Below are positions 26,997-35,133 of a stretch of DNA of 64,000 nt, in pieces. A model generated the notes under the pieces. That model was not told the origin of the DNA, searched no databases, and worked only from the letters and a program-made list of their open reading frames with translations. Source of the stretch: Sphingobacterium kitahiroshimense (GTDB lineage: Bacteria > Bacteroidota > Bacteroidia > Sphingobacteriales > Sphingobacteriaceae); the NCBI RefSeq assembly GCF_025961315.1, contig NZ_JAOQNK010000001.1, forward strand, positions 3,968,001 to 4,032,000, given 5' to 3'. A program made the position numbers and the translations under genes. Position 1 is the stretch's first letter. Each line of letters begins with the position of its first letter.

Positions 26997-29900
26997 ATGA
27001 AAAATAGAAGAATTAAATTTTATCGGTATCCTGTATCTAAAGCTACCTCTTTGCTATTGATCGCAGGATTAGGAATGACGACTGCTGAAGCGAACAACAA
27101 TTTTTTTTCTAAGCAGGAAACCTTAGCGATCAAACAACAAGGTATAATCGTTTCAGGACGTGTTGTCGATACAAAAACAAATGTTCCTATTGTGGGAGTT
27201 ACGGTTTTGGTGGAAGGTAAAGCTCTAGGAACAACAGATGCACAAGGTAAATTTGAAATTAAGGCCCTACCGAATCAACAGGTAACTTTTAAAAGTGTGG
27301 GATACCAGCCGGTAAAGCGCACTTTTACGTCCAATGCACAGCAAGTTGTCATTGCTTTAGAATCTTCAGACGTTGCAATTTCTGAAGTTGTCGTGACGGC
27401 TCTGGGAATTAAAAGAGAAGCAAAATCACTAGGTTATGCAGTTAGTACCATCAGCAGTAAGCAGATGACCGATGCGGCATCCAGCAATTGGGTGGATGCG
27501 ATGAAAGGCAAAGTTGCGGGTCTTAATATTACACAAGCGAGTTCAGGTCCTTTGAATACAGCTAGAATTACACTTCGCGGTGATCAATCCTTAGATCCGA
27601 CGAAAAATGAGGCCTTGATTGTTGTTGATGGTGTGCCTATGGTAAATGGTCGCTTTAGTTCTGGCGTAACGGATGCTTACGGAGCTGGATCGAGTGGTGC
27701 AGATAAGGATGTACCGGTCGATTTTGGGAATGGGCTTGGTGATATCAACCCGGATGATATTGAGTCGATCTCCGTGCTAAAGGGTGCAGCTGCGACTGCA
27801 TTATATGGAAGCAGAGCAGGTAATGGTGCATTGATCATTACGACAAAATCGGGCAAGCGCAATGGGAAGGGGATGGGCGTTACGGTCAACTCCAATACGA
27901 GTTTTCAAGATATCTTAAAGATGCCCGACTTGCAGTATGAATATGGTCAGGGAAACTTGAATCGGAATGCAGCGGGTGAATTGTATTACTCTTATGGTCT
28001 TAGCGAAGATGGTGCGAGTACGGGGGGGACTTCCAGTGCCTGGGGACCGAAATTTGATGGACAGCTGTTTTACCAATATGATCCGGCTGTTGAAGGTCAG
28101 GGTGCTACACGTACTCCTTGGGGACCTTATAAAGATGGTGTAAAAGGTTTTTTTAAAACCGGTGCGACTTATATGAACAGTGTGGCATTGGATGGCGGAA
28201 ATGATAAATATTCGGCCCGCGGTTCCATCACACATACCAAAAATAATTGGATCATGCCGAACACAGGCTTTGAACGTCTGGTAGCATCGTTCAATACAAG
28301 TGCTCAAATTAGTGATAAATTGAAATTAAATTTAAAAGCTAATTACACGAATAAGACGAGTGATAATCTGCCTGCAACGGGGTATAATAATCAGTCGATT
28401 TCCTACTTTATGATCTTTCAAAATCCAAGTATTGATTTGGATTGGTACCGCCCGATGTGGCAAAAAGGTCAGGAGAATATTAAACAGATCCATCCTTTCA
28501 GTTCCTATATTGAAAATCCATTTGTTATCGCCAATGAAATGACCAATAGCCTAAATAGCAATGGTTTTGATGGAATGGTACAAGGTGTATATACGTTCAA
28601 TCCGAAATGGGAATTGATGGTACGTTCTGGTATGAATATGAACTCTAACCTGCGCGAGCAACGCCGTCCTTGGGATACAGCAAATTTCCCTAAGGGCTAC
28701 TATAAACAGCAGGATATCTTCTATTTAGAGTCGAATACTGACGCCTTATTGACGTATAACGATCAACTTACACCAGACTTTAAGATCCGTGCTACAATGG
28801 GTGGTAACTTGATGAAGCGGAATATCAAAGAAGCTGCAGGGATAGCTCGGGGTCTAAATATACCAGGAATATATAAATTGAGTAATGCCCTGACCAATGG
28901 TTTGGCCGATGGAAACAATTTAACACGCAGAGAGATTCAAAGTATGTTTGGTTTGGTGAATTTATCATGGCAGGATAAAATTTATGTGGATGTTACCGCT
29001 CGCAATGACTGGTCTTCAACATTACCTGCGGAAAACCGCTCTTACTTCTATCCTTCGGTTAGCAGTAGTTTTGTCTTAAGTGATCTGATGACTTTACCAA
29101 AGGCGATTTCTTTTGCCAAATTGCGTCTATCTTGGGCACAGGTTGGTAATGATGCAGATCCTTATCAAACGAGTAAATATTACTCAAGTTCTATTTTCCC
29201 AGGGTCAGCAGAAGCTCCTTCAAAATTACATAATGCGGAACTGAAGCCCGAAATTTCGACTTCTACGGAGGCTGGATTGAATGTTGCATTCCTGAACAAT
29301 AGATTGACGGCTGATATCAATTTTTATTACAACCGCTCTAAGAACCAGATCTTAACGGTGCCTTTAGATCTGACAACGGGATACAGTTCTGCCATCATTA
29401 ATGGTGGTTTAATCCGAAATCAAGGTCTTGAAATCAGTTTAACGGGTACACCGGTTAAAAATCAAAACTTCCAATGGAATACGACCTTGACCTGGTCTAA
29501 GAATGATAACAAAATCTTAGAATTAAGTGAGGGAGTAGATACACCGCAGCAGATTATTGCTTCTAGTGGGTCTGGCGCTGCACAGATTATTGCAACGGTT
29601 GGTGGATCTACGGGTGATCTGTGGGGATATGGCCTGGTAAGAAATGATGCTGGACAGGTTCTGATTGATGGAAAATCAGGACTTCCTGTTCGACCATCGG
29701 ATAAGGTGAAGATAGGAAATGCCTATGCCGATTGGAGGGGTGGATTCAGCAATGAATTCCGATATAAAAACATCAGCCTAAGTGCTTTGATTGATGGACA
29801 ATATGGGGGTATAGTATATTCCCAAACGCACCATAAAATGTCTGAACAGGGTAAACTGACCAACACGTTGAAGGGACGAGAGACAGGAATGATCGCTGGT

Positions 29901-30263
29901 GAAGGTGTGATTGCCAATGCTGACGGAACTTTCAGCCCAAATACAAAAGAAGTGCCTATCAATACCTGGTATGGTGATTATTACCGTCGTGCGAATGTCG
30001 AGACGAATAGTTTTAATGCTTCTTATTTAAAACTTCGTGAAGTACGTTTTGAAGTCGCTTTACCTAAAAATTTAATATCCCGCTGGAAAGTGAATAGTGC
30101 TTCTATCGCCTTTTTCGGGAGAGATTTATTTATGATCAGCAATTTCCCGATGTTCGATCCGGAGACTGCCGCATTAAACGGTGCTACGATTATGCCGGGA
30201 GTGGAAATGGGACAAATGCCGAGCACAAAAACATATGGTGTTAATTTGAGAGTGAGCTTTTAA
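26997..30263 (+). CDS. SusC/RagA-family TonB-dependent transporter (paired with SusD-like_2)
   Basis: The 1088-residue transporter has a signal sequence (about 1-32), a carboxypeptidase-regulatory-like domain (about 50-122; 'GRVVDTKTNVPIVGVTVLVEG'), a TonB box region (ISEVVVTALGIKRE, 128-141) and a plug with 'ALIVVDGVPM', 'INPDDIESISVLKGAAATALYGSRAGNGALIITTK' features. The barrel ends in GVNLRVSF. The 'TALGIKREAKSLGYAV' variant of the TonB-box region is typical of SusCs that pair with SusD-like_2 lipoproteins, as is the case here. No STN domain is present and no regulator gene is adjacent. The susD-like gene follows after 14 bp. Confidence 0.95.
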   Translation: MKNRRIKFYRYPVSKATSLLLIAGLGMTTAEANNNFFSKQETLAIKQQGIIVSGRVVDTKTNVPIVGVTVLVEGKALGTTDAQGKFEIKALPNQQVTFKSVGYQPVKRTFTSNAQQVVIALESSDVAISEVVVTALGIKREAKSLGYAVSTISSKQMTDAASSNWVDAMKGKVAGLNITQASSGPLNTARITLRGDQSLDPTKNEALIVVDGVPMVNGRFSSGVTDAYGAGSSGADKDVPVDFGNGLGDINPDDIESISVLKGAAATALYGSRAGNGALIITTKSGKRNGKGMGVTVNSNTSFQDILKMPDLQYEYGQGNLNRNAAGELYYSYGLSEDGASTGGTSSAWGPKFDGQLFYQYDPAVEGQGATRTPWGPYKDGVKGFFKTGATYMNSVALDGGNDKYSARGSITHTKNNWIMPNTGFERLVASFNTSAQISDKLKLNLKANYTNKTSDNLPATGYNNQSISYFMIFQNPSIDLDWYRPMWQKGQENIKQIHPFSSYIENPFVIANEMTNSLNSNGFDGMVQGVYTFNPKWELMVRSGMNMNSNLREQRRPWDTANFPKGYYKQQDIFYLESNTDALLTYNDQLTPDFKIRATMGGNLMKRNIKEAAGIARGLNIPGIYKLSNALTNGLADGNNLTRREIQSMFGLVNLSWQDKIYVDVTARNDWSSTLPAENRSYFYPSVSSSFVLSDLMTLPKAISFAKLRLSWAQVGNDADPYQTSKYYSSSIFPGSAEAPSKLHNAELKPEISTSTEAGLNVAFLNNRLTADINFYYNRSKNQILTVPLDLTTGYSSAIINGGLIRNQGLEISLTGTPVKNQNFQWNTTLTWSKNDNKILELSEGVDTPQQIIASSGSGAAQIIATVGGSTGDLWGYGLVRNDAGQVLIDGKSGLPVRPSDKVKIGNAYADWRGGFSNEFRYKNISLSALIDGQYGGIVYSQTHHKMSEQGKLTNTLKGRETGMIAGEGVIANADGTFSPNTKEVPINTWYGDYYRRANVETNSFNASYLKLREVRFEVALPKNLISRWKVNSASIAFFGRDLFMISNFPMFDPETAALNGATIMPGVEMGQMPSTKTYGVNLRVSF

Positions 30264-30277
30264 GGAGGAATTTAGAG

Positions 30278-31726
30278 ATGAATAAAAAATATATCGGTAT
30301 CGCATTTTTAGCTGGACTTACTAGTCTTGTAAGCTGTACCAAAAATTTTGATGAATTAAATACAGATCCCAATAAAATTGAACAGGTGACACCCGGTTCT
30401 TTAATTACACCCACAGTATATGGGATGAGTACCTATTTTACAGTACGAAGTAATGACTTTACCTGGGAAATTATGCAAACAGGTTTGGCCAATCCCAGCG
30501 CTGCGAATGGCATCCACCGCTACTATTTTACAGAACAGTCGGGCGATGGCACTTGGAATACAAGCTATGCTTATCTGCGTAATATCCGCGAAATGGAAGC
30601 GGCTGCGTTGAAAAGTAATAATGAAGCTTATCAGGCTGTTGCTAAGACTTTGAAAGCCTATATCGTAGGTATTTTAACCGATAGCTTTGGAGACGTTCCT
30701 TTGTCTGAAGGTCTGCAGGCTGAAAGTGGCGTAACGAAACCTAAGTTTGATACGCAGGAACAGATTTATGCGGATATGGTAAAGGGATTGGAAGAGGCGA
30801 ACAAGCTTTATCAGGGTGAATCTGTCATGAATGGGGAAGATATCCTGTATAAGAATGATAAAAAGCTATGGCGTAAATTTAATAATTCGTTACTACTACG
30901 CTATTATTTACGTCAGTCGAAACGTATGGATGCTTATTCAAAAATAAAGACAATTTTAGATAACCCGACGGATTATCCGATTTTTCAATCGAATGCAGAA
31001 GCAGCGGTGGTACAGGTGACGGGCTTAGCACCTTATGATTATGCTTGGGGAAGAAGACAGGATTACGTGAATTTTACGGCAATGGCTGAATTTTTTGTAG
31101 ACAATCTGAATGCTTTGAATGATCCTCGCCGTCCCTTTATCATGAAAGAAGCGACACGTTTAGTAGATGGTAAAGTGGAGAGCATAGGCTATCGTGGAAT
31201 CCCGGCAGGGCATTCCGGCGATCTTTCTGCCTATAACTTCAATCCGAGCACACCGAATGGAGATTTAGTATATCCAGAAGCGGTGGGTACTCCTGTTAAA
31301 GAACTGATCATGCCTTATGCTGAGGTTGAATTTATCAAAGCAGAAACTTACTTAGCATTAGGATTGACAAATGAAGCTAAAACGGCGTACGAGAAAGGTG
31401 TAAAAGCTTCGATAGAACAATATGGTGGTGTTATGCCGGCAACTTATTTTGAGAATGAATCCGCAAAATTTGATGGTACTCAGGAACGCATTATGATGCA
31501 GAAATACCTGAGTTTATTTATGGTGGATTATCAGCAATGGTTTGAATATCGTCGCACGGGTTTTCCAAAACTGCCTAAAACACCTTATATGTTTCATGAT
31601 GGGGTAATGCCATCGCGTTTTATGTATAAAAATGAGGTCAGAAGGTTTAACCCAGATCATTATGCAAAGGCTGTTGCGCAAATGGGGGGAGATACTTACC
31701 ACACGAAAGTATGGTGGGAAAAATAG
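30278..31726 (+). CDS. SusD-like_2 family nutrient-binding lipoprotein
   Basis: This 482-residue lipoprotein has Cys20 (TSLVSC) followed by 'TKNFDELNTDPNKIEQVTPGSLITP', the hallmark of the SusD-like_2 family, which is shorter and more divergent than classical SusD. Further family signals are 'KAYIVGILTDSFGDVPLSEGLQ' and the C-terminal 'YLSLFMVDYQQWFEYRRTGFPKL'. It should cap the SusC encoded just upstream and bind the imported nutrient. The two genes form a simple two-gene operon closed by a terminator. The nutrient class is not readable from the sequence. Confidence 0.93.
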   Translation: MNKKYIGIAFLAGLTSLVSCTKNFDELNTDPNKIEQVTPGSLITPTVYGMSTYFTVRSNDFTWEIMQTGLANPSAANGIHRYYFTEQSGDGTWNTSYAYLRNIREMEAAALKSNNEAYQAVAKTLKAYIVGILTDSFGDVPLSEGLQAESGVTKPKFDTQEQIYADMVKGLEEANKLYQGESVMNGEDILYKNDKKLWRKFNNSLLLRYYLRQSKRMDAYSKIKTILDNPTDYPIFQSNAEAAVVQVTGLAPYDYAWGRRQDYVNFTAMAEFFVDNLNALNDPRRPFIMKEATRLVDGKVESIGYRGIPAGHSGDLSAYNFNPSTPNGDLVYPEAVGTPVKELIMPYAEVEFIKAETYLALGLTNEAKTAYEKGVKASIEQYGGVMPATYFENESAKFDGTQERIMMQKYLSLFMVDYQQWFEYRRTGFPKLPKTPYMFHDGVMPSRFMYKNEVRRFNPDHYAKAVAQMGGDTYHTKVWWEK

Positions 31727-31758
31727 TTTTTTAGAGCGATATCATATCGTTTTATTTT

Positions 31759-31795
31759 ATGAGCCGATTACATCACGTAATCGGCTCATTTTTTG
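31759..31795 (+). terminator. Terminator of the SusC/SusD-like_2 operon
   Basis: GAGCCGATTACatcacGTAATCGGCTC is a perfect 11-bp hairpin with a five-base loop followed by ATTTTTT, 33 bases after the stop codon. Confidence 0.9.
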
Positions 31796-31945
31796 TGATG
31801 GATGGAAGGTTAGATTGTGAGAAGATTAGAAATTCAGCTTTAGACTTTTAGATTACTCATTCACTATATGACTATTCGGAAGGTGAGAAAGTGATTGATA
31901 CACCTGTTCCCATGCAAGCGATAAGCTGTAATTTTGTGTATAGTG

Positions 31946-31976
31946 TTTGCAATTGGTTTAGGAGTTGCTACTTTTG
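31946..31976 (+). promoter_or_regulatory. Consensus Bacteroidota promoter of the PagL-like gene
   Basis: TTTG (31946-31949), a 19-base spacer and TACTTTTG (31969-31976) match TTTG / TAnnTTTG exactly. The predicted start of transcription is about 30 bases before the ATG at 32015. This is the best promoter match in the window. Confidence 0.7.
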
Positions 31977-32014
31977 CAAACAAATTAATCTTTATTTAAA
32001 TTAACATCCCTTTA

Positions 32015-33193
32015 ATGATCGTACGAATTCTGATTTTTATCACGCTCACATTTAGTTCCTTTGCCTTAACGGCGCAGGTCAGTCCCCGCATTTCCAGCTC
32101 CTTGGATTCCAGTAAATCAGTTGGCTCTGGAAAACCTCGATTGATCTTTCAGCTTGAACATGAAAGTGGCGGTGAATTGAAGATGAATGAACGTACAAAG
32201 GAAACGCTTGCAGATTCGTATTACAGTGGTATTAATTTCCGCGTTGGCTTTCAGAGTCAGTACCGTGACTCTGTCACGAGTGTGTACAATGAACTATACA
32301 ATTACCCGATCTATGGTATTGGAGTGTATAGCAGTACTTTTGGACAGGAGCATCTTGGTAAACCTTTTGCAGTCTATGGCTTTGTTGCCATTCCTATTTC
32401 ACCAAAAGTAGATAGCAAATGGAATTTTAATTACCGAATTGGTCTGGGACTTTCTGGGCGGTTCAATCCTTATAACGAAGAGGATAATCCTTTAAATCTG
32501 ATTATTGGCAGTAAGAATAATGTTTACATCGATCTTGGGGTACAGGCAAATTACCGGTTGAGTCAAAAATTCCAACTTGGAGCAGGAATTGCTTTTCATC
32601 ATTTCAGCAATGGTGCCCTGGCATTGCCCAATACAGGAATAAACTTATTACCGCTCAGTCTTTCTGTGGCATATAACCCTTCAAGCAAACCTTTTGACTT
32701 TAGAAAATCGACAGTTCCGCCAATGGAAAATAAGCAGGAACTCCACTTTAATTATGCTTTTGGATTTAAGCAGATCGATCGTGAAAATGATAAGCAATAC
32801 TTTAAATCAACACTTGGCGCTTATTATAGTAAACATTTGGGTTATAAATGGCGTATCGGTGCCGGAATGGATGCTTTCTATTCAGCTAGCGGTAACGATA
32901 AACAAGTTGCAGGCGATAAAGCGGGGTCATTTTCTGCGTTATTTTCTTACGGACCGGCATTTTACATTGATCACGTTCTGAATTCAAGATTATATCTTAA
33001 TGGTAATGTTGGAGCTTATTTACACCGTAATAAATTTAATGGTGAGAGTAGCCCGATCTATCTGAGAGCCGGGGTTCGGTACAAAGTTTATCGCGATATT
33101 TTTACAGGTGTTTCTATTAAAGCCCATGCCGGAAAAGCGGACTTTATCGAATGGACTATGGGGTACGGATTGCAGTTAAAAAAGAAAAAGTAG
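32015..33193 (+). CDS. PagL-like acyloxyacyl hydrolase / lipid A 3-O-deacylase family outer membrane protein
   Basis: This 392-residue outer-membrane barrel protein has a signal peptide (1-21, cleavage after LTA-Q). The middle part carries the PagL-family signature HHFSN, with His196-Phe-Ser198 as the His-x-Ser catalytic pair, followed by 'LPNTGIN'. In PagL the third catalytic residue is a Glu about 12 residues after the Ser; here that place appears to hold Asn, so activity is less certain. The protein is roughly twice as long as PagL, with extra strands after residue 230. If active, it would remove a 3-O-linked acyl chain from lipid A. It is a stand-alone gene with its own consensus promoter and terminator. 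Confidence 0.75.
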   Translation: MIVRILIFITLTFSSFALTAQVSPRISSSLDSSKSVGSGKPRLIFQLEHESGGELKMNERTKETLADSYYSGINFRVGFQSQYRDSVTSVYNELYNYPIYGIGVYSSTFGQEHLGKPFAVYGFVAIPISPKVDSKWNFNYRIGLGLSGRFNPYNEEDNPLNLIIGSKNNVYIDLGVQANYRLSQKFQLGAGIAFHHFSNGALALPNTGINLLPLSLSVAYNPSSKPFDFRKSTVPPMENKQELHFNYAFGFKQIDRENDKQYFKSTLGAYYSKHLGYKWRIGAGMDAFYSASGNDKQVAGDKAGSFSALFSYGPAFYIDHVLNSRLYLNGNVGAYLHRNKFNGESSPIYLRAGVRYKVYRDIFTGVSIKAHAGKADFIEWTMGYGLQLKKKK

Positions 33194-33215
33194 CATTATT
33201 ATAAAAATACATCAT

Positions 33216-33249
33216 AAAAAAGAGCATCTGAATTCAGATGCTCTTTTTT
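33216..33249. terminator. Bidirectional terminator between the PagL-like gene and tRNA-Val
   Basis: AAAAAAGAGCATCTG and CAGATGCTCTTTTTT are perfect complements around a short AATT centre. The A and T tracts allow it to serve both the plus-strand PagL-like gene (stop at 33193) and the minus-strand tRNA gene ending at 33251. Confidence 0.9.
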
Positions 33250-33250
33250 G

Positions 33251-33325
33251 TGGAGACTACTGGGTTCGAACCAGTGACCCCTACCTTGTCGAGGTAGTGC
33301 TCTAAACCAGCTGAGCTAAGCCTCC
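33251..33325 (-). tRNA. tRNA-Val (anticodon GAC)
   Basis: The 75-base minus-strand sequence folds as a full cloverleaf. It has an acceptor stem GGAGGCT/AGTCTCC (one G-U), D stem GCTC/GAGC, anticodon stem CTACC/GGTAG and T stem ACTGG/CCAGT with TTCGAAC loop, then discriminator A. The seven-base anticodon loop TCGACAA places GAC at 34-36, which reads valine codons. Position 33 is C instead of the nearly universal U. No CCA end is encoded, as is common in this phylum. It is flanked by a shared terminator on its 3' side. Confidence 0.88.
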
Positions 33326-33634
33326 ATTGTTGTTCCGGTAGGTCATAGAAACGGGTTTGCTTCCCTGTGCCTGAATGAACTGGTGCAAATAAAGCAATTT
33401 TATTTGTAAAATAAAAGTTAGTTACTTAAAAGCAGTTAGATTTTAGTATTTAGATGCTAGTAATTAGTAGTTAGATGGTAGTAATTAGTAGTTAGATGGT
33501 AGAAGGTTAGAAAGTTAGTCGATTAGAACTTTTGTTGCCGGGTTATTTAATAGTATTTAGACGATATAAGATTACTCGGTCACTATATTAAAAGTTTTTT
33601 AATTATTTTTGAGAGAATTGACATTTGAGAAACT
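33326..33634. other. Intergenic region with short tandem repeats
   Basis: No gene is visible in these 309 bases. A 21-base unit, TAGTAATTAGTAGTTAGATGG, occurs twice in tandem at about 33458-33499, followed by a degenerate third copy. A stretch at about 33546-33586 (AGATTACTCGGTCACTATAT) repeats a sequence at about 31852-31871. TATTTTTG at 33604-33611 fits the -7 element of a promoter for the gene at 33635, but no -33 box is clear. Confidence 0.5.
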
Positions 33635-34291
33635 ATGAAACAAACGGCTTTACCTCAGAATGTGAAAGGACTTAATGCGGTAGTATTAATCATAATGGCT
33701 ATCTTTACCTTGGATTCTATTGAACCTTGGACCGCCTGGAATGTGGATCCGACATCTCCTGGTTATGGCTGGAACAGATTCAGTTATTTTACAATCCAGA
33801 GTAATTTTATTGCGATGGTTACTTACCTGATTGCCGCGGTGGCAATTTTTAGAAATAGGCAACTTGGTGAATGGTTCAGGTATCTTCGCGCGGGAGCAGT
33901 TCTTTATATGATGGTAACCGGGATTGTATTTGCCGTTCTGCTTCGTAACACGCAACTTGACCCAGACCATTTTAGCTGGAGCAATTTTATTCTGCATGAA
34001 TTTGGTCCATTTTTTATTACTGTCTGGTGGTTGTTATGGCCTTCACGAAAACCGATTACATCCGGCAAAGCTTTTTATTTATTGATATTCCCGTTTTTGT
34101 GGGTCATCTACACGTTTATCCGAGCTTCGATAAAGGGTTGGTACCCTTATCCGTTTTTAGATCCTGCAACTGCCGGAGGTACAGCGGGGGTTATGACCTA
34201 CGTATGCGGTTTAACAATATTCTTTGTCGTTCTTTGTCAACTGCTCGCATGGATTAGCCGTGCAAGGGAAAATAATAATACACTTTATTAA
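33635..34291 (+). CDS. Pr6Pr-family integral membrane protein
   Basis: This 218-residue membrane protein has about six hydrophobic segments. It begins near the membrane after a short N-terminus, with 'NAVVLIIMAIFTLDSIEPW', and carries the motifs 'RFSYFTIQSNFIA', 'HEFGPFFITVWWLLWPSRK' and 'GWYPYPFLDPATAGG', which recur in bacterial proteins called Pr6Pr family (related to the FAR-17a/AIG1 superfamily). Eukaryotic relatives hydrolyse fatty-acid esters of hydroxy fatty acids, but for the bacterial members no function is established. It stands alone, 162 bp before the two-component genes, in a region of repeat-rich spacers. Confidence 0.7.
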   Translation: MKQTALPQNVKGLNAVVLIIMAIFTLDSIEPWTAWNVDPTSPGYGWNRFSYFTIQSNFIAMVTYLIAAVAIFRNRQLGEWFRYLRAGAVLYMMVTGIVFAVLLRNTQLDPDHFSWSNFILHEFGPFFITVWWLLWPSRKPITSGKAFYLLIFPFLWVIYTFIRASIKGWYPYPFLDPATAGGTAGVMTYVCGLTIFFVVLCQLLAWISRARENNNTLY

Positions 34292-34345
34292 GTATTGAGA
34301 TAATAGTGTTTAGACGATAGTAGGTAGTAACTAGATTAGAGCCGA

Positions 34346-34372
34346 TTGCTTCGAAGAAATTGCCTATTTTTG
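34346..34372 (+). promoter_or_regulatory. Candidate promoter of the response regulator/kinase pair
   Basis: TATTTTTG at 34365-34372 is an exact TAnnTTTG match; a TTG at 34346-34348 lies 16 bases upstream as a possible -33 element. The TTG start codon of the response regulator is about 80 bases downstream. Confidence 0.4.
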
Positions 34373-34452
34373 TAAGTTGTGAGATGGTTAAAAAGTTAAT
34401 GGGTTAAGAAAGTATGTCACTTGTGACTGTTTTACATTAAAATAAAAAAGAA

Positions 34453-35133
34453 TTGGAAATACTACTTGTTGAAGATGAGCCATCTGTAATTTCGTTGATT
34501 GAAAGGGGATTGAAAGGAGAAAACCATTCGATCAGTGTCGCTATGGACGGATTTACGGGATTAAAAATGGCGGGTCTTAACCAATATGACTTGATTATTT
34601 TGGATGTGATGCTTCCGGGGATGAACGGGTTGGAGATCTGTAGAAATATCCGGAAGACGAATAAAGATGTGCCGATCTTGATATTAAGTGCACTAAATCA
34701 GACGGAAGATATTGTTGAAGCATTTAATCGTGATGCTGATGATTATCTGACCAAACCTTTTAAACTGGACGAACTTCGTGCGCGAATCAATCGGCAGTCT
34801 CGAAAGGCCAGACAGCAGACCACGACCAGTAACACCATTACTATTGATAATCTCGTCATGGATAGAGACAGTAAGAATGTGCAACGTGGAGGTAAATCCG
34901 TAATTCTGACGGCTACTGAATACCGATTACTGGAATATCTAATGGTCAATAAAAATAAGATTTTATCCCGGGTTGATATTTTGGAAGAAGTATGGGGTAT
35001 GGATTTTAATATGAGTACCAATGTGGTGGATGTTTATGTCAACTACCTGCGAAAAAAAATAGATTATCCTACAGAAAAGAAACTTATCCATACTGTTATC
35101 GGTATGGGCTATATACTGAGAAATGAAAATTAG
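34453..35133 (+). CDS. OmpR-family response regulator
   Basis: This 226-residue regulator has a receiver domain (1-115) with acidic pair Glu7-Asp8, phospho-acceptor Asp51 (LDVMLPG) and Lys101 (TKPF). The winged-helix DNA-binding domain covers about 128-222 ('LTATEYRLLEYLMVNKNKILSR', 'NVVDVYVNYLRKKID', 'VIGMGYILR'). The only start giving the canonical MEILLVEDE N-terminus is a TTG at 34453; the next in-frame ATG falls inside the receiver domain. It overlaps the downstream kinase gene by 11 bases, so the two are translationally coupled and form a cognate pair. The regulated genes and signal are unknown; susC at 36754 is the next gene downstream. Confidence 0.92.
   Translation: MEILLVEDEPSVISLIERGLKGENHSISVAMDGFTGLKMAGLNQYDLIILDVMLPGMNGLEICRNIRKTNKDVPILILSALNQTEDIVEAFNRDADDYLTKPFKLDELRARINRQSRKARQQTTTSNTITIDNLVMDRDSKNVQRGGKSVILTATEYRLLEYLMVNKNKILSRVDILEEVWGMDFNMSTNVVDVYVNYLRKKIDYPTEKKLIHTVIGMGYILRNEN

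Noticed and set aside
33251..33325. Reading the tRNA as tRNA-Asp
   Set aside because: The five-bp anticodon stem fixes the loop as TCGACAA, placing GAC (valine) at 34-36, not GTC.
33446..33510. CRISPR array for the tandem repeats near the tRNA
   Set aside because: Units are directly adjacent without unique spacers, only two good copies exist, and no cas genes are nearby.
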